Assembly: GCA_003552885.1 (NCBI GenBank)
Contig: PUPA01000020.1
Span: 1 to 5,505 of the forward strand
Reading direction: 5' to 3'
From: Natrialbaceae archaeon
GTDB lineage: Archaea; Halobacteriota; Halobacteria; Halobacteriales; Natrialbaceae
DNA: 5,505 bases
In this document: in pieces, positions 1 to 5,505 of the stretch
Layout of the letters: each line of letters begins with the position of its first letter
Position numbering within the stretch: position 1 is the first letter of the stretch
Position numbers and translations under genes: made by a program
The notes under the pieces: generated by a model
Databases searched by the model: none
What the model was told of the DNA's origin: nothing
Seen by the model: the letters and a program-made list of their open reading frames with translations, nothing else

Positions 1-395
1 CGTTCGCCACGGACCACGGTCTGGAGGTGCTCGCGACCGTGGGCTCGAACCACGTCGCCGGCGTCGACCCCACGGTGATGGGGATCGGACCGGTCCCCGC
101 AACGCGTGGCCTGTTAGAGCGGACGGGCCGGACGGTCGACGACTACGACCTCGTCGAGCTCAACGAGGCGTTCGCGAGCCAGGCGGTGTACTGTCGCGAC
201 GAGCTCGGGATCGACCCCGATCGGTTCAACGTCAACGGCGGTGCGATCGCGCTCGGCCACCCGCTCGGGGCCTCGGGCGCCCGCCTGCCGGTCACGCTGA
301 TCCACGAACTCCGCAAGCGTGGCGGCGGCCGCGGGCTGGCGACGCTGTGTGTCGGCTTCGGGCAGGGGGCGGCGATCGAGTTCGACGTCCGGTAG
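1..395 (+). CDS. Thiolase (acetyl-CoA C-acyltransferase), C-terminal part, 5' end outside window
   Basis: Thiolases condense two acyl-CoA molecules or cleave a beta-ketoacyl-CoA, in the cytoplasm, in fatty-acid or polyester-type acyl-CoA metabolism. The reading frame is open from base 3 to the TAG at 393-395, giving 130 codons, roughly the last third of a thiolase of about 385-400 residues. The visible motifs are those of the C-terminal thiolase domain: NEAFASQ, then NVNGGAIALGHPLGASG, whose His (bases 258-260) is the catalytic histidine, and finally LCVGFGQGAA, whose Cys (bases 348-350) is the second active-site cysteine. The acyl-accepting cysteine of the N-terminal domain lies outside the window. 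All visible catalytic residues are intact, so this is a truncation by the window and not decay. Haloarchaea carry many thiolase paralogues; degradative and biosynthetic types cannot be separated from this fragment. Family assignment is secure, substrate is not. Confidence 0.95.
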   Translation, partial: FATDHGLEVLATVGSNHVAGVDPTVMGIGPVPATRGLLERTGRTVDDYDLVELNEAFASQAVYCRDELGIDPDRFNVNGGAIALGHPLGASGARLPVTLIHELRKRGGGRGLATLCVGFGQGAAIEFDVR

Positions 396-420
396 GGTCC
401 GTTGTCGCGCCCCGGCCGTC

Positions 421-560
421 GTCGAATCCGACCCGTCCACCGAGTCTCCCCGTCCGTCGAGTCTGATCCGTCCACTGAGTCTCCCCGTCCGTCGAGTCTG
501 ATCCGTCCACCGAGTCTCCCTGTCCGTCGAGTCTGATCCGTCCACCGAGTCCGCCCCGTC
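421..560. repeat. Four tandem copies of a 35-base repeat between the thiolase and membrane-protein genes
   Basis: Copies lie at 421-455, 456-490, 491-525 and 526-560/561. Copies 2 and 3 differ at only two positions, the first copy differs at a few more, and the last is disturbed near its end by one extra base. Each unit is built of two related halves, of 18 and 17 bases, that share CGAGTCT and CCGTCC, so the array can be read as eight diverged half units. The period is not a multiple of three and no protein is supported here. There are no unique spacers, so it is not a CRISPR array. The GAGTC core is not matched by GACTC on the same strand, so the array shows no obvious hairpin. The function is unknown; slippage or unequal recombination could have made it. 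Confidence 0.93.
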
Positions 561-610
561 CGGATCGACCGAACGCATCGACCGGCGGGACGGTCAGGCG
601 CACGATATCG

Positions 611-618
611 TCATAAGT
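611..618 (+). promoter_or_regulatory. Weak TATA-like box for the DUF6159-like gene
   Basis: The sequence TCATAAGT is the AT-rich element centred about 26 bases before the ATG at 641. This is the spacing expected for a leaderless haloarchaeal transcript starting at or beside that ATG. No Shine-Dalgarno sequence precedes the ATG. The box is a poor match to the TTTAWA-type consensus. A palindrome CGATATCG sits just upstream at 603-610 and might belong to the same control region. This is inference from position and composition. Confidence 0.4.
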
Positions 619-640
619 GATGGCGTCGTTAGCACCGGAT

Positions 641-1498
641 ATGAGCGTACTCGACCGCGTGAAGATGGGTGCGGTGTTGACGAAAGACAGCCTCCTGGTG
701 ATGCGACACCACCCGAAGCTGTTTCTGTTCCCGCTGGTCAGCGGCGTCGCCGGGCTGGCGTTTCTGGCCGTCTTCATCGGGGTGACCTTCGGGCTGATGG
801 CGATCGCCCCGGAGGGGGGCGCACTCGTCGGCCTCTTTCTCATCTACCTCGTGTTGACGTTCGTCGCCACGTTCTTCACCGCCGGGCTCGTCCACCAGAC
901 CCGGACGGTGCTGGAAGGCGGGGAGGTGGATCTCCGGGCGGGGCTCGCGGCGGCCTGGGACGTTAAGGGCCCGCTTTTGATCTGGGCGCTCATCAGCGCC
1001 ACGGTGGGGATCGTCATCAACTCCATCGAGAACTCGGACTCCCGGCTCGCGAGGCTGTTCGGGACGCTCTTCGGGGTCGCCTGGACGCTGCTGACGTTCT
1101 TCGTCGTTCCCGTCATCGTCTTCGAGCGAGCCTCGACGACCGGGATGTTCGAACGGAGTGCGGGCACGTTCAAACGGACCTGGGGGGAGGCCCCGATCAG
1201 CCTCGTGGGGATCCAGCTGGTCTCGCTGGTGGTCGTCCTCCCGTTCGTGCTCGTCGGCGGACTCCTGTTCTCTGTGGGGGTCGCCGTCGCCGGCATCGCG
1301 GCCGTGCTCGTCGGGGTCTTGCTCTCGTATCTGGTCGGCCAGACCCTCCAGGGAGTGGTGAAGACGACGCTTTATCTCTACGCCGAGGAGGGGCTCCGCC
1401 CGGAGGAGTTCGACGACGTCGACTTCGACCGGCTGGCCGGCGACGAGCCCGCCCGCACGGCGACTCCGGGGCGGGCGACGACCGGCGGCTTCCGGTGA
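641..1498 (+). CDS. Polytopic membrane protein, haloarchaeal DUF6159-like
   Basis: This is a 285-residue integral membrane protein of unknown function. A short cytosolic-looking N-terminus with basic residues (MSVLDRVKMGAVLTKDSLLV, then MRHHPK) leads into about six hydrophobic segments near residues 29-55, 60-84, 110-128, 140-161, 187-210 and 212-240. A soluble acidic tail of roughly 40 residues follows (EEFDDVDFDRLAGDEP) and ends in a Gly/Thr/Arg-rich stretch. The opening pattern, with TKDSL followed by a PKLFLFPLVSG first helix, resembles haloarchaeal proteins annotated DUF6159; I make that match from memory. The ATG at 641 was preferred over the in-frame GTG at 617 and ATG at 620 because the family-like sequence begins there and a TATA-like box lies about 26 bases upstream. 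No catalytic or transporter motif is visible. Its stop codon lies 9 bases from that of the convergent ligase-like gene. Confidence 0.85.
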   Translation: MSVLDRVKMGAVLTKDSLLVMRHHPKLFLFPLVSGVAGLAFLAVFIGVTFGLMAIAPEGGALVGLFLIYLVLTFVATFFTAGLVHQTRTVLEGGEVDLRAGLAAAWDVKGPLLIWALISATVGIVINSIENSDSRLARLFGTLFGVAWTLLTFFVVPVIVFERASTTGMFERSAGTFKRTWGEAPISLVGIQLVSLVVVLPFVLVGGLLFSVGVAVAGIAAVLVGVLLSYLVGQTLQGVVKTTLYLYAEEGLRPEEFDDVDFDRLAGDEPARTATPGRATTGGFR

Positions 1499-1507
1499 TC
1501 GGTCCGC

Positions 1508-3028
1508 TCAGGGGTCGGGCCAGTCGGCGAAGCCCCCGTCGTAGAGGCTCTCGACCTGGCGGGCGACGTACGCCCGCTGGCTCTCCCGGATCGCCTCGGC
1601 GGGGCTCGCCCCCGCCTCCAGCGCCTCCGCGGCGACCGCCCGCTTCCAGGACGCCGGAGTTCGGCGGCGATCGGCCCGATCCCGGAGGGGGTCGATCCAG
1701 CCGGTCGCCCGCTCGGTCGAAAAGCCAACCGTCCGAAGCCCGTCGATCGCGAGCTCGAAGAGGTCGGCGTACAGCCGATCCGTCTCGTCGGTCCGTTCGC
1801 CGTCGGCGGTGATCCACGTCAGCTCGGCGTCGAGTCCGTCCCGGACCGCCGCGTAGAAGTTCTCGCGGGCGCGCTCCCAGGGGAGCTCGCCGATCGGGTG
1901 ATCGCGCTCGGCGACCGCCGTCATCGCGCCGGCGAAGGCGGCGACGAACGCCGCGGTGTCCGGCAGCGTCGGCTGGGAGGGTAACGGCCGGAACTCGATC
2001 CGGACGTTGGCCGTCGCCTCGGTCGCGCCGTCGAACACCGGCCGGACCCACCGCCAGTAGCTCCCGTGGGTGTGTCTGAAGTGGACGAACGCGTCGTCGA
2101 AGCGCTCGCCGGCCTCTATCTCCGCCGGGATGATCGCCGTGTCCTCGACGATCCGGTCGACGGCCTCCTCGGGCGTCCCGACGTCCCGCGGGAACCTGAC
2201 TTTCGGGGGTCCCTCGACCGGGTTCATCATCCCCTCGTAGATCGGGACGCGGTTTTCGGCGTAGCCCGCGGCGAGCACGGTCTCGGCGGAGAGGTCGTCG
2301 TACAGCTCCGGCGGGAGAAACGGCGAGTTGACCCCGAGGGCGAGCAACGGGCCGGCGAGACGGATCGCCGCGGCCAGCTGGTCCGGGAGCTCCGTGGCCC
2401 GGCGAAACTGGTAGTGGGGCTGGATCGAGGTCGTGAGGCTCACCGGGCCGGGGCTCTCCGCTTCGAGGCTCACCCCGGGGACGTCGATCTCGCCGACGAG
2501 CTTCCGGCGGCTGCTCGCGAAGCCATGGTACCGGACCGCGTTGCTGACGTTGATCGCCAGCGTCAGCCCCTCCCCCTCGGTGGCCTCCATGAGGTACTCC
2601 CGGGTCGTGCCGTCTTCGGGGCCGATCGTCCACATCCCGTCGCTGACCAGCCTGAGGCCGTTCGCGGCCGCCCGGCCCTGGAAGGCCGCCGTCTTCGCCT
2701 CGATCTCCTTCAGCAAGGCGTCGACGCCGGGCTCGTTGTACGGCTGGACGGAGGCGTTCAGCTCCGCGTTGTGGAGCCCGAGCTCGCGGTCGAAGCCGAT
2801 GGAGTCGAGTAGCTCCCGAGGGATCCGTCGGATCCAGTGACCGTCGCGGTCGACGGCGTAGAACTCCACCTCGAGGCCGATCGCGAACCCCGCGTTGTCG
2901 AACGTTCCGGCCGCGAGCGCCTCCTTGATCACCTCCCCTTCCTCCCGGACCCGCTCGTCGAACGCCTCGAAGTCGAGCTCCCGTGACTCCTGGAGGCGCT
3001 CGATCGAACCGTCTGTACCGTCGCTCAT
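1508..3028 (-). CDS. GCS2-like glutamate-cysteine ligase family protein (ATP-dependent carboxylate-amine ligase fold)
   Basis: This soluble, acidic protein has 506 residues. Members of the GCS2 superfamily join a carboxylate, classically the gamma-carboxyl of glutamate, to an amine such as that of cysteine, using ATP and metal ions. Supporting features are GLEVEFYAVD at residues 51-60, matching the G-[IL]-E-x-E metal-binding strand (E53 and E55); HNAELNASVQP at 86-96, with a second acidic residue at E89; LAINVSNAVRYHG at 157-169; TSIQPHYQF at 200-208; and NVRIEFRPLP at 341-350, which resembles the late E-[FIV]-R strand of the fold. No signal peptide or membrane helix is seen. It is much longer than YbdK-type archaeal and bacterial enzymes (about 360-370 residues), and its sequence is not that of the short haloarchaeal GshA as I recall it. 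The substrate is therefore open. The ATG at 3026-3028 is supported by a TATA-like box 23-32 bases upstream. It is divergent from argS and convergent with the membrane-protein gene. Confidence 0.75.
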   Translation of the reverse strand: MSDGTDGSIERLQESRELDFEAFDERVREEGEVIKEALAAGTFDNAGFAIGLEVEFYAVDRDGHWIRRIPRELLDSIGFDRELGLHNAELNASVQPYNEPGVDALLKEIEAKTAAFQGRAAANGLRLVSDGMWTIGPEDGTTREYLMEATEGEGLTLAINVSNAVRYHGFASSRRKLVGEIDVPGVSLEAESPGPVSLTTSIQPHYQFRRATELPDQLAAAIRLAGPLLALGVNSPFLPPELYDDLSAETVLAAGYAENRVPIYEGMMNPVEGPPKVRFPRDVGTPEEAVDRIVEDTAIIPAEIEAGERFDDAFVHFRHTHGSYWRWVRPVFDGATEATANVRIEFRPLPSQPTLPDTAAFVAAFAGAMTAVAERDHPIGELPWERARENFYAAVRDGLDAELTWITADGERTDETDRLYADLFELAIDGLRTVGFSTERATGWIDPLRDRADRRRTPASWKRAVAAEALEAGASPAEAIRESQRAYVARQVESLYDGGFADWPDP

Positions 3029-3050
3029 TGTCGGATGGAATCCCTCGTAG

Positions 3051-3060
3051 CTAATAAACG
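3051..3060 (-). promoter_or_regulatory. TATA box of the GCS2-like gene
   Basis: Read on the minus strand the element is CGTTTATTAG, one of the most AT-rich stretches of the window and a good haloarchaeal TATA match. Its centre lies about 27 bases before the ATG at 3028, so transcription would begin at or next to the start codon and the mRNA would be leaderless; no Shine-Dalgarno sequence is present. The 8-base palindrome ATAGCTAT at 3067-3074 lies immediately upstream, where a factor could affect TFB/TBP binding. That role is a guess. Confidence 0.65.
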
Positions 3061-3116
3061 TAGTGCATAGCTATCACCTCTCACAGCGTCCCGGGCGACC
3101 GTTTTTCGCCCCGGAG

Positions 3117-3164
3117 ACGTCTGGACGCTTCGCTTCGGGAACGTCTAGACGCTTCGCTTCGGGG
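3117..3164. repeat. Two tandem copies of a 24-base repeat in the divergent intergenic region
   Basis: Copies at 3117-3140 and 3141-3164 differ at two positions. Each begins ACGTCT, contains a CGTC-N2-GACG inverted core, and continues GCTTCGCTTCGG. In the second copy the core is the perfect palindrome CGTCTAGACG (3142-3151). The preceding 24 bases (3093-3116) match only in their second half and may be a decayed third copy. The repeats sit 60-110 bases upstream of the GCS2-like TATA box and more than 200 bases before that of argS. They could be tandem operator sites or a small slippage duplication; sequence alone cannot decide. Confidence 0.75.
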
Positions 3165-3178
3165 TCGCCCTGACGAAC

Positions 3179-3350
3179 GTGACCGCGGGCGAACGGTTCG
3201 CGTGTCTGGGCTGTGGCGAGGCCGTTCGCCAGCCGGGCGACCGTCGAGACGATGAAAGAGCGTCTCCCCCAGGGTGAGTTGGCCGGCGTCGAGGGCCACG
3301 TGGCCGAGTACTGATACGACTGCGAGTCCGAGCTCCCCGTTGGCCCCTGA
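3179..3350 (+). pseudogene. Apparent remnant of a small zinc-ribbon-like gene
   Basis: From the GTG at 3179, codons with strongly haloarchaeal third positions read VTAGERFACLGCGEAVRQ and on to a TGA at 3275, including a CxxC pair in CLGC. In the next frame, equally well-formed codons read GELAGVEGHVAEY, then a TGA at 3312-3314, then YDCESELPVGP and a TGA at 3348. Removing one C from the five-C run at 3266-3270 joins the frames, and a single C-to-T change in an Arg codon CGA would explain the internal TGA. The restored product would have 55 residues with Cys at 9, 12 and 48, like a short haloarchaeal zinc-ribbon protein. A CTG at 3170-3172, in frame and followed by Thr-Asn, could be a lost ATG. 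No family is recognised with certainty. It may instead be noncoding DNA that resembles coding sequence by chance. Confidence 0.45.
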
Positions 3351-3373
3351 GGCTCCGCCAACCGAACCCGACA

Positions 3374-3383
3374 TTCCTTTACC
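3374..3383 (+). promoter_or_regulatory. TATA-like box of argS
   Basis: The element TTCCTTTACC is centred about 25 bases before the ATG at 3405, the distance expected for a leaderless transcript. The sequence between it and the ATG is GC-rich and has no Shine-Dalgarno motif. This spacing favours the ATG at 3405 over the GTG at 3399, two codons upstream. The core CTTTACC is a moderate match to haloarchaeal TATA boxes. Confidence 0.5.
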
Positions 3384-3404
3384 GGCCGGTCGGGAACGGT
3401 GGAT

Positions 3405-5177
3405 ATGTTCCGCTCCGTGCGCGTGGAGGTCGAGGAGGCCCTCGAGGGGGCGCTCTCCGCGCTCGACGCGCCGACCGACGACCTGGGAATCGAGCGGCCC
3501 CCGGCGGACGTCGACGCCGTGTTGGCCTCGAGCGTCGCCTTCCGGCTGGCCGGCGAGCTCGGGATGGCGCCGCCGGCGGTCGCCGAGGAGCTCGCCGCCG
3601 AGATCGACGTCGAGGGGCTGGCGTACGTCTCGGCGATCGAGACACAGGGGCCGTACCTCAACTTCCTCCCGGGGCCGGCGTACTTCGCCGACACCCTCGC
3701 GGCGGCGGCCGATCCCGGCTACGGCCGGCTGCCCGACCGCGGGGAGTCGGTCGTCGTCGAGCACACGAGCGCGAACCCGACGGGGCCGGTCCACGTCGGG
3801 CGCGCCCGGAATCCGATCATCGGCGACGCCGTCGCCAACGTCCTCGCGTTCGCCGGCTACGACGTCGATCGCCACTACTACGTCAACGACGCCGGCCGGC
3901 AGATGGCCGTTTTCACCTGGGCCTACGAGACGTTCACGGAGGACGACCTCGAGGACGAGCCCGACCGTGATCGCGCCGAGTACGACCTCGTCCGGTACTA
4001 CCGGCGGGGCAACCGCTTTCTCGACGAGGCCGACGAGTCGGAGGTCGCCGCGGCCGAAGCCGAGATCGACGGGATCATGCGCGGGCTCGAGGACGGCGAG
4101 GAGGCGGCCTACGAGCGGGTCAGCGAGGTCGTCGATCGGGTACTCGGGGGGATGAAGGCGTGTCTCGCCCGTCTGCCGGCCGAGTTCGACGAGTTCGTAA
4201 AGGAGACCCGCTTCATGCGCGACGGCTCGACCGACGACGTCGTCGCCCGGCTGAAAGACGTAGAGGGGGCCGTCTACGAGGACGACGCCTGGCAGCTCGA
4301 GTTCGAGGGGATCGAAAAGAACCTCGTCTTCTTGCGTTCGGACGGCACCTCGCTTTACCCCACCCGCGACCTCGCCCACCACGAGTGGAAGTTCGAGAAC
4401 TACGACCGCGCGGTGACCGTGCTCGGGGAGGATCACAAGCTCCAGGCGAGACAGCTCCGGGCGGCCCTCGAGACGCTCGGCAACGACACGACCCAGCTCC
4501 GGCAGGTGCTCTACTCCTACGTCAACCTCCCGGAGGGGAAGATGTCCACCCGCCGGGGTACCGGCATCGACCTCGACGACTTACTCGACGAGGCGATCGC
4601 TCGCGCCCGTGAGGAGGTCGAACGCCGCATGGACGATCGGATCCGCGACGACGAGCTCGACGACGCGGACGTCGAACGCATCGCCAGACAGGTCGGCGTC
4701 GGCGCCGTCCGCTACGACGTCGTCTCGAAACAGCCGACGAAGGCGATCACCTTCGAGTGGGATCGTGCGCTCGACTTCGAGGCACAGTCGGCTCCGTACG
4801 TCCCGTACGTCCACGCCCGCTGCTGTGGGGTGCTGGAGGAAGCGGGGATCGATCCGGCGGCCGGGGCGGACGATCCGTCGATGCCGACGGCCGTCGACGC
4901 CGACGTACTCGAGACCGACGCCGAACGCGAGCTCCTCGAGACGATCGCCCGGTTCCCGGCGGTGATCGAGGAGGCCGCCGACGACCTCGAACCCCACCAG
5001 GTCGCCACCTACACCCGCGAGATCGCCGAGCGGTTCAACGCCTTCTACCGGGAGTGTCCCGTCCTCGACGCCGACGACGAACTACGGACGGCCCGGCTCG
5101 CGCTGGTGGCCGCCTCGCGGCACACGGTCGAGAACGCCCTCGGGGTCCTCGGCGTCGAAGCGCCCCGCTCGATGTGA
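3405..5177 (+). CDS. argS: Arginyl-tRNA synthetase
   Basis: This cytoplasmic class I enzyme of 590 residues attaches arginine to tRNA-Arg using ATP. Domain order is typical: an N-terminal tRNA-binding domain (about 1-110); a Rossmann catalytic core opening at EHTSANPTGPVHVGRARN (119-136), where HVGR takes the place of the HIGH signature, and continuing through GRQMAVFTWAYE (164-175) and GEDHKLQARQLRAAL (341-355); the second signature GKMSTRRG (378-385) as the KMSKS counterpart; and a helical DALR anticodon-binding domain (about 460-590) containing QSAPYVPYVHAR and ending in a C-terminal Met, as usual for ArgS. The length is normal and the gene is complete. The HVGR variant is, as I recall, common in haloarchaeal ArgS. 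Pro467 stands where ArgS proteins usually have Gln (YVQY). It is expected to be essential and expressed from its own leaderless promoter. Identification is secure. Confidence 0.98.
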   Translation: MFRSVRVEVEEALEGALSALDAPTDDLGIERPPADVDAVLASSVAFRLAGELGMAPPAVAEELAAEIDVEGLAYVSAIETQGPYLNFLPGPAYFADTLAAAADPGYGRLPDRGESVVVEHTSANPTGPVHVGRARNPIIGDAVANVLAFAGYDVDRHYYVNDAGRQMAVFTWAYETFTEDDLEDEPDRDRAEYDLVRYYRRGNRFLDEADESEVAAAEAEIDGIMRGLEDGEEAAYERVSEVVDRVLGGMKACLARLPAEFDEFVKETRFMRDGSTDDVVARLKDVEGAVYEDDAWQLEFEGIEKNLVFLRSDGTSLYPTRDLAHHEWKFENYDRAVTVLGEDHKLQARQLRAALETLGNDTTQLRQVLYSYVNLPEGKMSTRRGTGIDLDDLLDEAIARAREEVERRMDDRIRDDELDDADVERIARQVGVGAVRYDVVSKQPTKAITFEWDRALDFEAQSAPYVPYVHARCCGVLEEAGIDPAAGADDPSMPTAVDADVLETDAERELLETIARFPAVIEEAADDLEPHQVATYTREIAERFNAFYRECPVLDADDELRTARLALVAASRHTVENALGVLGVEAPRSM

Positions 5178-5182
5178 GCCGG

Positions 5183-5219
5183 CGAGTTCCCCGGTCGGCG
5201 TTGCTCCCGCCGGAACTCG
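5183..5219. terminator. Hairpin between convergent argS and the small membrane-protein gene
   Basis: CGAGTTCC at 5183-5190 is exactly complementary to GGAACTCG at 5212-5219, giving an 8-base-pair stem with a 21-base GC-rich loop. It fills the 43-base gap between the two convergent stop codons, where a bidirectional end-of-transcript structure would fit. Archaeal termination usually depends on U-runs, and none follows here, so a role in termination or 3'-end stability is only a possibility. Confidence 0.3.
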
Positions 5220-5220
5220 G

Positions 5221-5505
5221 TCATCCGTCTCGCTCTCCCGATCCGTCGGCCGCGGCCACGCGATCGGTCCCGCGGACGGACGCGGGCCGGCTTCTCGCCT
5301 CAACCCGCCGGCCGAGGACCACGAGCAGCCGGTAGAGGCCGACGGCGATCACGACCGTCGTCGTGAGCCCGACGACGGCCGCCGAAGCCGGCGACGGGGC
5401 GACGGCGAGGCCGACGCCGAAGCCGAGACAGCCGCCGATGAACGCCGCCTTGATCGCGAACTGCAACCGGTCGACGACGACCACGGCTTCCGGCGGGAGG
5501 AGATC
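5221..5505 (-). CDS. Small two-helix membrane protein, possibly cut by the right edge
   Basis: No family is recognised. The frame ends at TGA (5221-5223) and is open to the window edge. The first start in view is a GTG at 5482-5484, giving 87 residues; the upstream codons read DLLPPEA and have no stop, so the true start could lie outside. GGAAG a few bases before the GTG could serve as a weak ribosome-binding site. Two hydrophobic segments, near residues 10-30 (AFIGGCLGFGVGLAVAP) and 35-57 (AAVVGLTTTVVIAVGLYRLL), are separated by a short PSPAS turn, giving a helical hairpin. A charged tail of about 30 residues follows (GRRVEARSR, ending GERDG). Gly spacing in the first helix suggests tight packing. 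Codon use matches the neighbours. It converges on argS with 43 bases between stops. Confidence 0.7.
   Translation of the reverse strand, partial: DLLPPEAVVVVDRLQFAIKAAFIGGCLGFGVGLAVAPSPASAAVVGLTTTVVIAVGLYRLLVVLGRRVEARSRPASVRGTDRVAAADGSGERDG

Noticed and set aside
421..560. CRISPR array
   Set aside because: Units are head to tail with no unique spacers and no cas genes in view.
617..640. Upstream starts GTG 617 and ATG 620 for the membrane protein
   Set aside because: The eight-residue extension lacks family-like sequence, and the TATA-like box at 611-618 would overlap these starts.
1197..2633. 478-residue open frame on the minus strand overlapping the GCS2-like gene
   Set aside because: It is Arg/Pro/Gly-rich low-complexity translation, out of frame with the clear GCS2-like protein on the same strand. 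It is a typical shadow of GC-rich DNA.
2066..2812. 248-codon plus-strand open frame inside the ligase-like gene
   Set aside because: It is antisense to a well-supported protein and has no recognisable domain.
3399..3404. GTG at 3399 as the argS start
   Set aside because: It adds only two residues. MFRSVRVEVEEAL from the ATG at 3405 looks like the usual ArgS N-terminus, and the TATA spacing fits 3405.
3029..3404. tRNA or other stable RNA gene in the divergent intergenic region
   Set aside because: I could find no cloverleaf, T-loop consensus or long stable hairpin; the structured parts are direct repeats and short palindromes.
3074..3694. Minus-strand open frame containing the EAKRLDVP/EAKRPDVS octapeptide repeat
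   Set aside because: Most of it is antisense to the argS N-terminus and is Ser/Ala-rich without motifs. The repeat is 24 bases, so it stays open by arithmetic; a coding origin is not supported.
3081..4436. Long open frame antisense to argS (451 codons)
   Set aside because: It mirrors the argS codon pattern, shows no recognisable motif and lies opposite a certain gene.

Overview
This window looks chromosomal and haloarchaeal (class Halobacteria); the genus cannot be fixed from it. Base composition is strongly GC-rich and third codon positions are nearly all G or C. The proteins are rich in Asp and Glu; the arginyl-tRNA synthetase, for example, has many DD, DE and EE runs. Three genes have an AT-rich, TATA-like box about 25 bases before the start codon and no Shine-Dalgarno sequence, the usual arrangement of leaderless haloarchaeal transcripts. 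The content is mainly housekeeping and conserved-hypothetical genes. I see no mobile element, defence system, CRISPR array or stable RNA gene.

Layout from left to right: (1) the C-terminal 130 codons of a thiolase (+ strand), cut by the left edge; (2) a 245-base intergenic stretch holding four head-to-tail copies of a 35-base repeat that is itself a diverged doublet of 17/18-base half units; (3) a 285-residue polytopic membrane protein resembling the haloarchaeal DUF6159 group (+); (4) converging on it with only 9 bases between the stop codons, a 506-residue protein resembling the GCS2 glutamate-cysteine ligase superfamily (-); (5) a 376-base divergent intergenic region with a promoter at each end, a 24-base direct repeat, and the apparent wreck of a small zinc-ribbon-like gene; (6) a complete argS, arginyl-tRNA synthetase (+); (7) a short hairpin and then a convergent small two-helix membrane protein (-) that reaches the right edge.

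The genes do not form one pathway. The thiolase belongs to acyl-CoA metabolism and ArgS to translation. The ligase-like protein may make a gamma-glutamyl or other amide bond on a small molecule, but its substrate is unknown. The two membrane proteins are uncharacterised. Genes alternate in direction and each complete one appears to have its own promoter, so no operon is supported. The least ordinary parts are the divergent intergenic region (decayed small gene plus repeats), the 35-base tandem repeat, and the unusually long GCS2-like protein. I found no convincing new multi-gene system.
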